A stretch of DNA of 64,000 nucleotides from Paenibacillus tianmuensis (GTDB taxonomy: Bacteria; Bacillota; Bacilli; Paenibacillales; NBRC-103111). Made by a program: the position numbers and the translations under genes. This document shows, piece by piece, positions 26,279-34,122 of the stretch (its first letter is position 1; each line of letters starts with the position of its first letter). Location: NCBI RefSeq assembly GCF_900100345.1, contig NZ_FMTT01000021.1:27292-91291 (forward strand). The letters are read 5' to 3'. The notes under the pieces are model-generated. The model was not told the origin of the DNA, did no database searches, and saw only the letters and a list, made by a program, of their open reading frames with translations.

Positions 26279-26786
26279 TGTCTTGTCCTCCTTTGTTCAT
26301 TGTATCCGTCCATACCATGCAGTGAAACTCCCCGGACCCTTCCGGCGTCGGGCGTTCATACGTATCCATGATGACAAAACCGGCCCCCTCGTAAGTTCGG
26401 ATGGCCCGTCGATTCCACGTCAGCACTTCCAGATCGATTTCGTTGTCCGGCGCGCTGCGTTTGGCCTCGCGGACAATGGCGCGAACAAACGCCTCACCGC
26501 TGCCTTGGCCGCACAAGTCCGGCCGCAGTCCGAGCCCGAGTCGCGTGACGCCGACCATCGGGAACAACTGCGCAAAGCCGCACAGCTCCCCGGCTTCGTC
26601 AAGTACGGCCCGGTACTGCGCTTCGCGGATGTGCGGATCGGCGAATTCCTCGCCGCGTGCAATCATTTGCTCCCACGGGTTCCAATGGTACAAATCGTAG
26701 GGAGGCGGATAACTCCATGTACAGACATCGCGTCCGTGATCTTCCCGCATCGGAACGAGACGGAAGCTTTTTGTTTCGTTTTGCAT
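26268..26786 (-). CDS. GNAT-family N-acetyltransferase, 172 aa
   Basis: The N-terminal half has FRLVPMREDHGRDVCTW and the acetyl-CoA-binding part has LGLRPDLCGQGSGEAFV (about residues 85-100), where the Q/R-x-x-G-x-G/A loop is read as QGSG. A later EVLTWNRRAIRTYEGAGFV (about 119-137) is the classic GNAT ending. GCAGGAGG precedes the ATG at 26786. First gene of the operon with DinB. Substrate unknown. Confidence 0.88.
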   Translation of the reverse strand: MQNETKSFRLVPMREDHGRDVCTWSYPPPYDLYHWNPWEQMIARGEEFADPHIREAQYRAVLDEAGELCGFAQLFPMVGVTRLGLGLRPDLCGQGSGEAFVRAIVREAKRSAPDNEIDLEVLTWNRRAIRTYEGAGFVIMDTYERPTPEGSGEFHCMVWTDTMNKGGQDNGE

Positions 26787-26891
26787 CGTTCCTCCTGCTT
26801 GTTGCGCCGACGATTGCGCTTCCGCCGGGCATTTTTCCGTTGTATACTGATAACTATACCGTATTTCATCCCATCTAAGGAAGTGATTGGT

Positions 26892-27728
26892 TTGAAACAT
26901 ATTGTAAGCCAACCGTGGCTCTTCGAGCATGGTACGGACGATCACATCGTCATCGCGGACTGCCGGTTCACGCTAGGGAAGTCGGAATCGGGGAAGCAAA
27001 GCTACGACATCGATCACATTCCCGGCGCAGTGTATTTTGACCTGGAGCGAGACTTATCGAGCCCAATCAAGGAGCACGGCGGCCGCCATCCGCTCCCTGA
27101 CGTGCAGGAGCTTGCGGCGAAACTGGGCCAAGCGGGCATCCATGCCGGCTCCACCGTCGTCGCTTACGACGATCAGGGCGGAGCGATGGCTTCGCGTTTA
27201 TGGTGGCTGCTCACCTACCTTGGTCACGACAAGGTGTATCTTTTGGACGGAGGCTACAACAAGTGGAAGGAAGCGGGCTACCCCGTCACCGACGAGCCGC
27301 CGATCCTGCGCGAGGCCGTATTTACGCCCCACGTGCGCGAAGACTTGACTGTCAGCGTCGAGCAGGTCAAGGAACGGCTGGGCAAGCCCGGCGTGGCTTT
27401 GATCGATTCCCGCGAAGCTAAGCGTTACCTTGGTATCGAGGAGCCGATTGACCGGATAGCTGGACATATTCCCGGCGCGAAGTCGTATTTTTGGAAGGAC
27501 GCCTTGGACGAGACCGGCGCTTGGAAGAACGAAGCTGCGCTGGCCGAGAGTTTCGACGGGCTCCGTCAGGCGGAGGAGATCATCGTCTACTGCGGCTCCG
27601 GCGTTACGGCCTGCCCGAATGTGATCGCACTGAGCAAAGCGGGGCTGAACAATGTGAAGCTGTACCCCGGAAGCTGGAGCGATTGGATCTCGTACGAGGG
27701 GAATCCGATTGCGACGGGGGAAGAGTAA
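26892..27728 (+). CDS. Thiosulfate/3-mercaptopyruvate sulfurtransferase, two-rhodanese-domain type, 278 aa
   Basis: Two rhodanese domains. The N-terminal, inactive one (about 1-130) has IADCRF and YDDQGGAMASRLWW. The C-terminal, catalytic one has IDSREAKRYLG and the active-site loop YCGSGVTAC with Cys234. The CGSGVTA form is typical of the sulfurtransferases that move sulfane sulfur to thiols or cyanide. TTG at 26892 follows AAGGAAGTG at nine bases; a GTG nine bases earlier overlaps that SD. A strong hairpin terminator follows. An inverted copy of its last 60 bases and downstream region occurs at 28360-28469. Confidence 0.92.
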   Translation: MKHIVSQPWLFEHGTDDHIVIADCRFTLGKSESGKQSYDIDHIPGAVYFDLERDLSSPIKEHGGRHPLPDVQELAAKLGQAGIHAGSTVVAYDDQGGAMASRLWWLLTYLGHDKVYLLDGGYNKWKEAGYPVTDEPPILREAVFTPHVREDLTVSVEQVKERLGKPGVALIDSREAKRYLGIEEPIDRIAGHIPGAKSYFWKDALDETGAWKNEAALAESFDGLRQAEEIIVYCGSGVTACPNVIALSKAGLNNVKLYPGSWSDWISYEGNPIATGEE

Positions 27729-27777
27729 GAACCGAGAGGCCGCGCGGACGCGGGTTTGGGGGCTGTGACAGGTTGCG
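27669..27777. repeat. Left arm of a long inverted repeat (sulfurtransferase 3' end and downstream)
   Basis: About 109 bases here match the reverse complement of 28360-28469 with roughly fifteen differences by eye. The part downstream of the stop codon, with GGGTTTGGGGGCTGTGACAG, is the best conserved. Confidence 0.9.
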
Positions 27778-27815
27778 GGGAGGCAGGCTGTCGCAGCCCT
27801 CTTTGGGCTTTTCTG
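27760..27815 (+). terminator. Terminator of the sulfurtransferase gene
   Basis: GGGCTGTGACAG (27760-27771) pairs with CTGTCGCAGCCC (27788-27799), followed by a T-rich tract with TCTTTGGGCTTTT. The left arm is also part of the repeated element. Confidence 0.75.
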
Positions 27816-28359
27816 TCAACAGTTTGCAAACAAGAACCCGACGAAAGCAGTTGCAAGCGGCACGGAGCCAGCCATAGCAGGGTAGTCGGGTCAGGTGGTT
27901 GTTGAACGCTTGGAGGCTTTGCTTCCGGTCATCCACAAGCGGGTTTGGCTTCGCCGTCCGTGCCGAGCAGGAGTTTGATCGCCTTTGGGAACACTTTGGG
28001 AGTGGTCGCAACGGAGCCAGAGTCGTTCCGCCGCGCAAACCGTCACGACTGGGATCCGTACGGAGCAAGAGTCCTCCCGGAGTCCAACACCGCCGGAACC
28101 AAACGGAGGAACAGCAAGAGCAAGCTAGATTCAGCCACAGCATGGGTGCTCGCTTGGCTTCTCTTGCTTGCTCTTGGATTATTATTCAGCCACTCCCCCT
28201 GCAAGGCATCGCTTTTGTTGCTGTTGGGGATTGCCGGGGTACGCTTGGGGTACGTCGGGGGTAACATTGCCTCATGATCGCTCGTGACGGCTTTGGCGCT
28301 TGGGGTATGCTAGGAGTCTGTCCGACGAAACAGGAAATCACCCATGCCGTCTCGAAACC
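27816..28359. other. Gene-poor spacer between two inverted-repeat arms
   Basis: About 540 bases bracketed by the inverted repeat. Both strands have open frames of 75-180 codons, but none has a convincing SD. They contradict each other, and none resembles a protein family I know. The stretch has ordinary GC. It may be debris of a lost insertion or of a deleted sulfurtransferase paralogue. Confidence 0.5.
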
Positions 28360-28469
28360 GGCAACCTGTCACAGCCCCCAAACCCGCGTCCGACGCGGCC
28401 TCTCGGCTCTTATTCTTCTCCCGTCGCGATCGGGTTCTCGCTATATGAAATCCAATCGCTCCAGCCTCC
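28360..28469. repeat. Right arm of the long inverted repeat
   Basis: Reverse-complement partner of 27669-27777. The arm ends precisely at the stop codon of the regulator gene (28471). Confidence 0.9.
28410..28469 (-). pseudogene. C-terminal remnant of a second sulfurtransferase gene
   Basis: On the minus strand this reads GGWSDWISYSENPIATGEE and a TAA at 28410, 17 of 19 residues identical to the last residues of the intact sulfurtransferase at 26892. Most base changes are silent. It has no start, no promoter and no upstream coding sequence, so it is a truncated paralogue left by rearrangement. Confidence 0.8.
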
Positions 28470-28470
28470 C

Positions 28471-30105
28471 TCATGAGGCTGGTTTTCGCTTCAGGAGCAG
28501 CTGCGCAAGCAATTCCAACTGGCCTTCGATGGAAATCGGATCGAAATAAGAAAAGCTTGCTTTATCCAAGACATGAACCTGGCCTTGCCAAACTGCCGGA
28601 AGACTGTGCCAAACCGGGCTGTTCTCCACGTATTTGATCCCCTCTCCTTCATCCGCAACGAAAAGGTAATCGGCATTTCCCGCATATAGCGGCAGCTTGT
28701 CAAGCGGCAGATTCTGAACAATTTGCAGACCGCTGTCAATCGCTTCGCGTTGTACGGGGTCGGGAATACTGAGCTTCAGACCACGGTAAATTGGCCAACC
28801 GCCGCGGCCGTAATTGTCGCCGAACACCGAAAACCGCCGGCCTTCCCGCTCGAATCTCACGATAGCCGCCGTCGCTTGACCGCTCACGATCCCGGCCAGC
28901 TTTTCCCTCACCGCCGCCGCCCGTCGCTCAAACCGCGATTGCAGCTCACCGGCGGCATGCGGCTTATTGATCAATTCCCCGATAAGCCTGGTATCTTCGT
29001 AAATGCTGCGCCGCCCTTCGTAAGGAAGCATGACGGTAGGCGCTATTTTGGACAAAGACGCATAGTCTGCAAGGTTGTGGTCATTAATTAGGATTAGGTC
29101 CGGCTCGAGCTGTGATACGGTTTCCAGCGACGGCACGCATCCGATATCCACGATGTCCTTCTCCATCTCCTGCAAAAAGACGCTGCCACCCCACCATGTT
29201 AAATTCGCCCCGATCGGCTTCACGCCGATGGCCAATAATACATTGGCGTAATAGAGCGCAACGACTCGCAGCGACTGACGCGTATGGCGGACATATTGCC
29301 TCGGCGATTGCCCAACCATTTGCTTAAACCGCCGGCTAAAATAATAAACATCCTTAAAGCCTGCGCTCTGTGCAATTTGCTGCAGGCTTTCACTGGAAGT
29401 AAGCAGCTTCTTCTTGGCCTCGTTAAGCCGCAGCTCCGTCATGTAATCCAAGGGGCTCAGGCCGGTCAGCTGCCTAAATAGATGCGTATACTGGCGCGTT
29501 CCGATATTGGCTTGCCGGGCCAGCGCTTCTACGTTCACGGCGGCAGCGTCCAGCCGATGCAAACCGTCGATCGAGCGCCTGACTGCTTCCCTGGATTGCA
29601 TCTTATCGCTTGGCGAATAATTGCTGCGATACAGCTCATAAAGAAGCTCTTGCAGCCGAAGATGCTGCTTGAATTGTGCAAGCTCGTCTTGCGGCGACCG
29701 GTGGCGGTAAAGCTCATCCAGCATGCCGGCAATTCTGCCGAACGGCTTCGCATTCAGCTCGCCGTGCGGCGTAAAGCTTAGTCCGGCAGCACCCGGCGAT
29801 TCGCTACGCTCGGCACCGGCTTCCGCCGGCATCGCATGAAAGGCCAGCAGATACAGGCAAAGCCCCGAAGCATTGTCTGCTGACGCTTCAAGCAGCGTAT
29901 TCGGATGAAGCAGGAAGCAGCTGCCCTTAATGACCCGATGACGCCTTCCGTCGATAACGGCGCTGCCGAAGCCCTGCTTTCCGGCGATAAGCACATAGGT
30001 TTCAGTGTGCAGTCTGTACGGCTTGCCTGCGTCAGTACAATGAATGTCCATGATATTCGACAAGGTGAACAGGAGGGACCGGAAAGGCAGGGACAAACGG
30101 CTCAC
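28471..30105 (-). CDS. AraC-type regulator fused to a siderophore-binding domain (Btr-like), 544 aa
   Basis: An N-terminal sensing region (1-160), an AraC double helix-turn-helix (about 172-275; VEALARQANIGTRQYTHLF and AGFKDVYYFSRRF), then a FecB/FeuA-like periplasmic-binding domain (about 280-540; ANLTWWGGS, LEPDLILIND, VFGDNYGRGGWPIYRG). This is the layout of Bacillus Btr, which senses ferri-siderophore in the cytoplasm and activates an uptake operon. GTG at 30105 follows AAGGA by 11 bases; an ATG at 30117 has no spacing for an SD. A Fur-box-like site lies upstream at 30132. Its binding domain is clearly homologous to the adjacent lipoprotein. Confidence 0.9.
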   Translation of the reverse strand: MSRLSLPFRSLLFTLSNIMDIHCTDAGKPYRLHTETYVLIAGKQGFGSAVIDGRRHRVIKGSCFLLHPNTLLEASADNASGLCLYLLAFHAMPAEAGAERSESPGAAGLSFTPHGELNAKPFGRIAGMLDELYRHRSPQDELAQFKQHLRLQELLYELYRSNYSPSDKMQSREAVRRSIDGLHRLDAAAVNVEALARQANIGTRQYTHLFRQLTGLSPLDYMTELRLNEAKKKLLTSSESLQQIAQSAGFKDVYYFSRRFKQMVGQSPRQYVRHTRQSLRVVALYYANVLLAIGVKPIGANLTWWGGSVFLQEMEKDIVDIGCVPSLETVSQLEPDLILINDHNLADYASLSKIAPTVMLPYEGRRSIYEDTRLIGELINKPHAAGELQSRFERRAAAVREKLAGIVSGQATAAIVRFEREGRRFSVFGDNYGRGGWPIYRGLKLSIPDPVQREAIDSGLQIVQNLPLDKLPLYAGNADYLFVADEGEGIKYVENSPVWHSLPAVWQGQVHVLDKASFSYFDPISIEGQLELLAQLLLKRKPAS

Positions 30106-30131
30106 CCGTATGCACATCCTTTTTAACTTAT

Positions 30132-30146
30132 TGAGAAATATTATCA
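30132..30146 (-). promoter_or_regulatory. Fur box before the Btr-like regulator
   Basis: TGAGAAATATTATCA fits the 7-1-7 Fur consensus TGATAATnATTATCA at 12 of 14 positions. It lies 27 bases before the GTG start. Confidence 0.65.
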
Positions 30147-30231
30147 TTTACACCATTGCTCTTATTTTATCCAATCCCTCTCCTATACCAACAAAGCCGC
30201 CATGAAAAGGCGGCTTATGCAAAATAGTAAA

Positions 30232-31239
30232 TTATTCGGCTTGGTGTTTCTGAAGCAAATCCACGATTAGATCCAACTGTGCGGAAATTGAGATGGGGTC
30301 AAAGTAAAAATATTGCTTGCCGTCCAACTCGATAACGCGGTTTTCCTTGACTGCGGGTAAGCTTTTCCACACGGAGCTATCTTTTACGACATCCAAACCA
30401 AAGCCTTCATTGGAAACGAAAAGATAATCGGCGTCCTGCACGAAATCCGTCAGCTGTTCGAGTGACAGTTCCTGTACGATTTGTTTGCCGCTATCCACGA
30501 CAGCTTCCTTGATTTTGGCCGGATATTGCATCTGCAGGCCTTTATAGATCGACCAGCCACCACGCCCGTAATTGTCTCCGAACACAGTGAATTGTCCGCC
30601 CTTGCTGTCGATCCGGATAATCGCCGCCTTGACATCGCCGTCCAGCACGCCGCCCAGTTTGGCGCGCGCTTCCGCGGCTTTCTTTTCGAAGTCGGCGGTC
30701 AGCTGGTCTGCAGCGTCCGGTTTTCCCAACATCTCCGCAAGCAGCTTGGCATCTTCGTATACGCTGCGATTGCCGTCGTACGGAATAAGTAAAGAAGGCG
30801 CGATTTTTGAAAATTGCTCATAATCCTCTGCATTTTGACTGTTCATAATGATAAGATCAGGCTCCAGAGCGGTAACGGCTTCAAGGGACGGGGGACCGCC
30901 GACATCCTTTATTCCCGACTCGAGATCCTTAAGGAAAGGACTTCCTCCCCACCAGGTAAGATTGGCGCCTACCGGACTCTCTCCCAATGCAAGCAAAATA
31001 TGATGATAATACAACGCAACGATGCGCTTAGGCTGTGCGGGAATCTCGACGTCCCCGTTCACCGTGCTGACGGTTCGGGTGGAGGCTGCGTTCTCCTGGT
31101 TGCCCGTTTCCGCGGATGAGGTTGAGGAAGCGGGGGCCGGCGTGCTTTCGGGCGTGCTTGATGCAGCAGGAGAGCTTCCGCCATCAACGGCCTTATCGCT
31201 TCCGCAAGCGCTGAGAAAGACGACTGCAAGAAGGACCAA
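30232..31239 (-). CDS. Iron-siderophore ABC transporter substrate-binding lipoprotein
   Basis: FecB/FeuA-type binding protein. A lipobox (FLSAC) and a Ser/Thr/Ala/Pro-rich linker precede the binding domain (PKRIVALYYHHILLALGE; ANLTWWGGS; LEPDLIIMNSQ; VFGDNYGRGGWSIYKG). The open frame begins at a TTG (31239), but that gives only 11 residues before the Cys and no basic n-region. The natural start is very likely the ATG at 31279 with AAGGGAG seven bases ahead; it is out of frame by one base because of a run of four A (31271-31274). Deleting one restores MHLVRKPFVAGALL and a perfect signal peptide. Adjacent to the Btr-like regulator; no permease or ATPase gene nearby. Confidence 0.8.
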   Translation of the reverse strand: MVLLAVVFLSACGSDKAVDGGSSPAASSTPESTPAPASSTSSAETGNQENAASTRTVSTVNGDVEIPAQPKRIVALYYHHILLALGESPVGANLTWWGGSPFLKDLESGIKDVGGPPSLEAVTALEPDLIIMNSQNAEDYEQFSKIAPSLLIPYDGNRSVYEDAKLLAEMLGKPDAADQLTADFEKKAAEARAKLGGVLDGDVKAAIIRIDSKGGQFTVFGDNYGRGGWSIYKGLQMQYPAKIKEAVVDSGKQIVQELSLEQLTDFVQDADYLFVSNEGFGLDVVKDSSVWKSLPAVKENRVIELDGKQYFYFDPISISAQLDLIVDLLQKHQAE

Positions 31240-31299
31240 GAGGGCTCCGGCTACAAAAGGCTTACGAACTAAAATGCATGTTCAAACTCCCTTATCTAG

Positions 31300-31320
31300 T
31301 GATAATGATTCTCATAATGA
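31300..31320 (-). promoter_or_regulatory. Fur box before the siderophore-binding lipoprotein
   Basis: TGATAATGATTCTCATAATGA. The 19-base core matches the classical Fur consensus GATAATGATAATCATTATC at 15 positions by eye and contains overlapping 7-1-7 sites. It lies 21 bases before the inferred ATG at 31279, so repression by iron-loaded Fur is expected. Confidence 0.85.
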
Positions 31321-31754
31321 GCCCTATTATAACAAGGCGGCGCGCGGCCAACAATGGAGTTTTCGGAGCAAAAAAGACGAAAAATTATAAAAGCGATGTT
31401 ACTTGTGCAAAACTGGTCTGCCACCCGATTTCAAACGGGCTTGTCCACCTTGCCCACTATTAACCTCAAGCTGCTGTTGAATAGAAAACCAAAAAAGGGA
31501 CTGCGACAGGTCACATGCCCATAACCTGTCACAGCCTCCAAACGCTCGTTCGACGCAGCTTGTTGGCCGTCGTATGCAATCCGATTTCCATTGAACTAGC
31601 GTATCCGTTTTTGTTCAATAATGTTTTTTTTCATTAGACTTTCTGTTTCCTGAATAAGATCGCGCATAAGATAATACCTATCTAAGGCCGAGTCACGTCG
31701 TGTATGCAGGAACGTTATGCGTAATTATTGCAAGACTTTTTATGGGGGTTAGAC
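31321..31754. other. AT-rich intergenic region with a repeat copy, no supported gene
   Basis: Between the divergent lipoprotein and phosphoesterase genes. It holds the repeat at 31498-31559 and AT-rich sequence with several -10-like stretches. No coding frame is convincing. Confidence 0.6.
31498..31559. repeat. Third copy of the palindromic repeat
   Basis: GACTGCGACAGG (31499-31510) pairs with CCTGTCACAGCC (31525-31536). The flank CCAAACGCTCGTTCGACGC matches the flank of the copies at 27741-27775 and 28361-28398. On the minus strand the hairpin is followed by a T-rich stretch (TTTTTTGGTTTTCT), so it resembles a terminator although no leftward gene feeds it. Confidence 0.75.
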
Positions 31755-32411
31755 ATGGGGTTATTAGTAGTTGGTGATGTGCATGGTTGTTTTCATACTT
31801 TTACTAAATTAATTAATGAGCATTGGGATAGCGGTAAACAGATCTTAGTGCAACTGGGTGATTTATTGGATAGAGGGAAATTCTCTCCTGAGACAATTTT
31901 ATATGCGATCGAGTTGCAAAAAAACAATCCCGATAACGTTTACTTTCTTAAGGGAAATCATGAGTTTGAAGTTATTGTGCATGTAGAAGAAGGAAATGAG
32001 AACTGGTTAAAACAATGTGGAGAAGAGACATTAAAACAATTTGAAAGAAAATCATTAGATCTGTTTAACTATATTCCTTGGTTTAAATCGCTACCTCTAT
32101 ACTATGAAACGGACGATGTCTTTATTAGTCATGCAGGTATTTCTATGACAGCAGAAAATCCATTTGAAGAATCTCATCCAGAGAGTGTCTTGTGGACTAG
32201 GGGGCAACTAAAGAATATTGGTAAATTGCAACTTATCGGGCATACTCCTTGTAAATCAGGTAGGGCTGAATTTGATAATGAGAGCAATATTTTGAATATA
32301 GATACAGGGGCATATCTGCCTAAAGGGCTAACAGCCGTTAAAATTAATGACGAGGGTAAAGTAGCTGAAATCATATTTGTACCAACACTATCTGTAGATG
32401 TCACAGATTAA
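31755..32411 (+). CDS. Metallophosphoesterase, PrpE/PP1-like serine-threonine phosphatase family, 218 aa
   Basis: The calcineurin-like dimetal motifs are complete: GDVHGCF (about residues 7-13), LGDLLDRG (about 35-42), GNHEFE (about 72-77), and the late histidines in SHAG and IGHTPC. Small bacterial members are protein phosphatases or Ap4A hydrolases; which applies is not decidable here. GGGGG lies upstream of the ATG at 31755. The gene is markedly AT-rich beside its neighbours, suggesting acquisition from a low-GC Firmicute. Confidence 0.88.
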   Translation: MGLLVVGDVHGCFHTFTKLINEHWDSGKQILVQLGDLLDRGKFSPETILYAIELQKNNPDNVYFLKGNHEFEVIVHVEEGNENWLKQCGEETLKQFERKSLDLFNYIPWFKSLPLYYETDDVFISHAGISMTAENPFEESHPESVLWTRGQLKNIGKLQLIGHTPCKSGRAEFDNESNILNIDTGAYLPKGLTAVKINDEGKVAEIIFVPTLSVDVTD

Positions 32412-32639
32412 AAGATACGTATTCTTAGTCAAGCAACCCCGGTGGCCTCTCTCTTGGTATTTGTAATTTAAAATGGTAAAACAAAAAGAAACCGTTCCTT
32501 AGCAAATGGAAGTATCGCCCCATTTAGGGTCTGAAAAATAAAACGTGGAACCTATGATAACAAGACAAAATGGAAATACGGACATCATAGAAAACTCGCT
32601 CTATCCGGCACGAAAAATAACGCCCGCCAACTTCAGTTC

Positions 32640-33194
32640 TTATTCCCTCTCATCATCCGTAAAATGGTCATAACGCTTCAGAAAGTCTGCAGCCAACTCA
32701 GGCTTGGTCATCAGCACGACCGTTTCATTTTCCAGTTCCTCTGCCATCTCATCATCCGTCATAGACACAAAAAAGACAATGTTTTCCTTCGATTGTCCAT
32801 ATTGGGTGAAAATCGCCTCGTCCGTCTCCTGAACCACTCGTGCAATGATAGCAACCAACTGGTCCTTGTAATCATATGCATTCTCTACAGCATACAATAG
32901 CTTGCTGATATGATTAAAATGCGATTCGTCACCATACTGGTACTCCGAGATGCCCCATCTATAATAGATTTCATCCTCTTCTGAACTGCACAGGTCCTTC
33001 TTTTTCATTGCTGCAATATGTCGGGCAAGGGATTCTTCTGTATTAACGGCTAGAAACAGGGTGATAAAATCGCTATCTGTACCAAAGGCACAAGCATACA
33101 CACGTTCATCCCGCGCTTTTTCCAAGGTTCCTTTCAAATCTTCCAAAAAGCTGGCCCGAAAGTGTTCTTCAAATTGCTTCAAAAAATCTGTCAT
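32640..33194 (-). CDS. DUF4303-family protein, 184 aa
   Basis: The N-terminal half has the family-like sequence VYACAFGTDSDFITLFLAVNTEE (positions about 32-54, quoted in part as YACAFGTDSDF), followed by EIYYRWGISEYQYG, as in DUF4303 proteins. It is soluble and acidic. Family function is unknown; members turn up in accessory loci and some near toxin-immunity clusters, but no toxin gene is next to this one. AAGGAT lies ahead of the ATG at 33194. AT-rich like the phosphoesterase gene. A good promoter lies upstream at 33237. Confidence 0.75.
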   Translation of the reverse strand: MTDFLKQFEEHFRASFLEDLKGTLEKARDERVYACAFGTDSDFITLFLAVNTEESLARHIAAMKKKDLCSSEEDEIYYRWGISEYQYGDESHFNHISKLLYAVENAYDYKDQLVAIIARVVQETDEAIFTQYGQSKENIVFFVSMTDDEMAEELENETVVLMTKPELAADFLKRYDHFTDDERE

Positions 33195-33236
33195 CGATAC
33201 GCATCCTTTTCTTCAAGTTTTCCTGTTTTTATCGCT

Positions 33237-33265
33237 ATAATATGCACAAAATTTTTCTGTTTCAA
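33237..33265 (-). promoter_or_regulatory. Sigma-A promoter of the DUF4303 gene
   Basis: On the minus strand TTGAAA (33265-33260), a 17-base spacer and TATTAT (33242-33237), 43 bases before the start codon. Confidence 0.8.
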
Positions 33266-33384
33266 TATAGCACAATCCCTGCTGTCCGAATAGTTTTTGT
33301 GCAGAGCGCTCCCCCTCGCCTTGATTCCAACCGCCGCGGATTATGAATTGACAGATGAAACTCTATGCAGTAGGATAACCCGTA

Positions 33385-33692
33385 TATCGTGAACAACGCA
33401 GAAAAAGGGTAAGTAGGCATACGAGAATGGACTTGCAGAGAGCCGGTGGTTGCTGCGAACCGGTGTCCGTCGTGTGATCGAATGGCCTTTTGAGTTGCTT
33501 TTCCGAACCGCCGACAAGGTGCAGTAGGGAAATGCCGGGCATCCCGCCGTTATCAAGGGGACGGTATCGAGATGATTCTTTTACCATCTCCGCACCGTAA
33601 AGAGAAGATCGGAACGATTGCGAGTCATGCAGCGGAACGGTCATTTAAGGTGGTACCACGACAACTTCGTCCTTATTGGACGGAGTTTTTTT
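33385..33692 (+). ncRNA. Tryptophan T-box leader
   Basis: Canonical T-box elements are present in order: an AGTA bulge region near 33410; the apical segment AGAGAGCCGGTGGTTGCTG at about 33437-33455; the specifier GAA-TGG-CC with the codon TGG at 33483-33485; the T-box AAGGTGGTACCACG at 33647-33660; and a terminator stem. The UGG specifier means it reads uncharged tRNA-Trp. The leader looks intact, though the trpS behind it is broken. The 5' boundary is approximate. Confidence 0.93.
33663..33692 (+). terminator. T-box terminator stem
   Basis: AACTTCGTCC pairs with GGACGGAGTT and is followed by seven T. It is the alternative to the antiterminator that uses the T-box sequence just upstream. Confidence 0.88.
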
Positions 33693-33728
33693 GATTTTAA
33701 AGGGGGTGATGGCCATGGAGGATGTTAA

Positions 33729-34035
<307 letters not shown>

Positions 34036-34122
34036 ATGACGACTTGCGAAAAGCTTTTGTAACCTTTGAGCCCTCCTTCGGCACCTTATACTGGAGCGGC
34101 GATGAAAGGGGGCGAAACTCAC

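Noticed and set aside
27899..28277. Two overlapping rightward ORFs in the inverted-repeat spacer
   Set aside because: No SD, no family resemblance and mutually exclusive frames; one ends in a hydrophobic run that may be chance.
34066..34122. Upstream start for the sigma-DUF1835 protein
   Set aside because: It adds 19 residues with no SD; the ATG at 34123 has AAAGGGGG in place.
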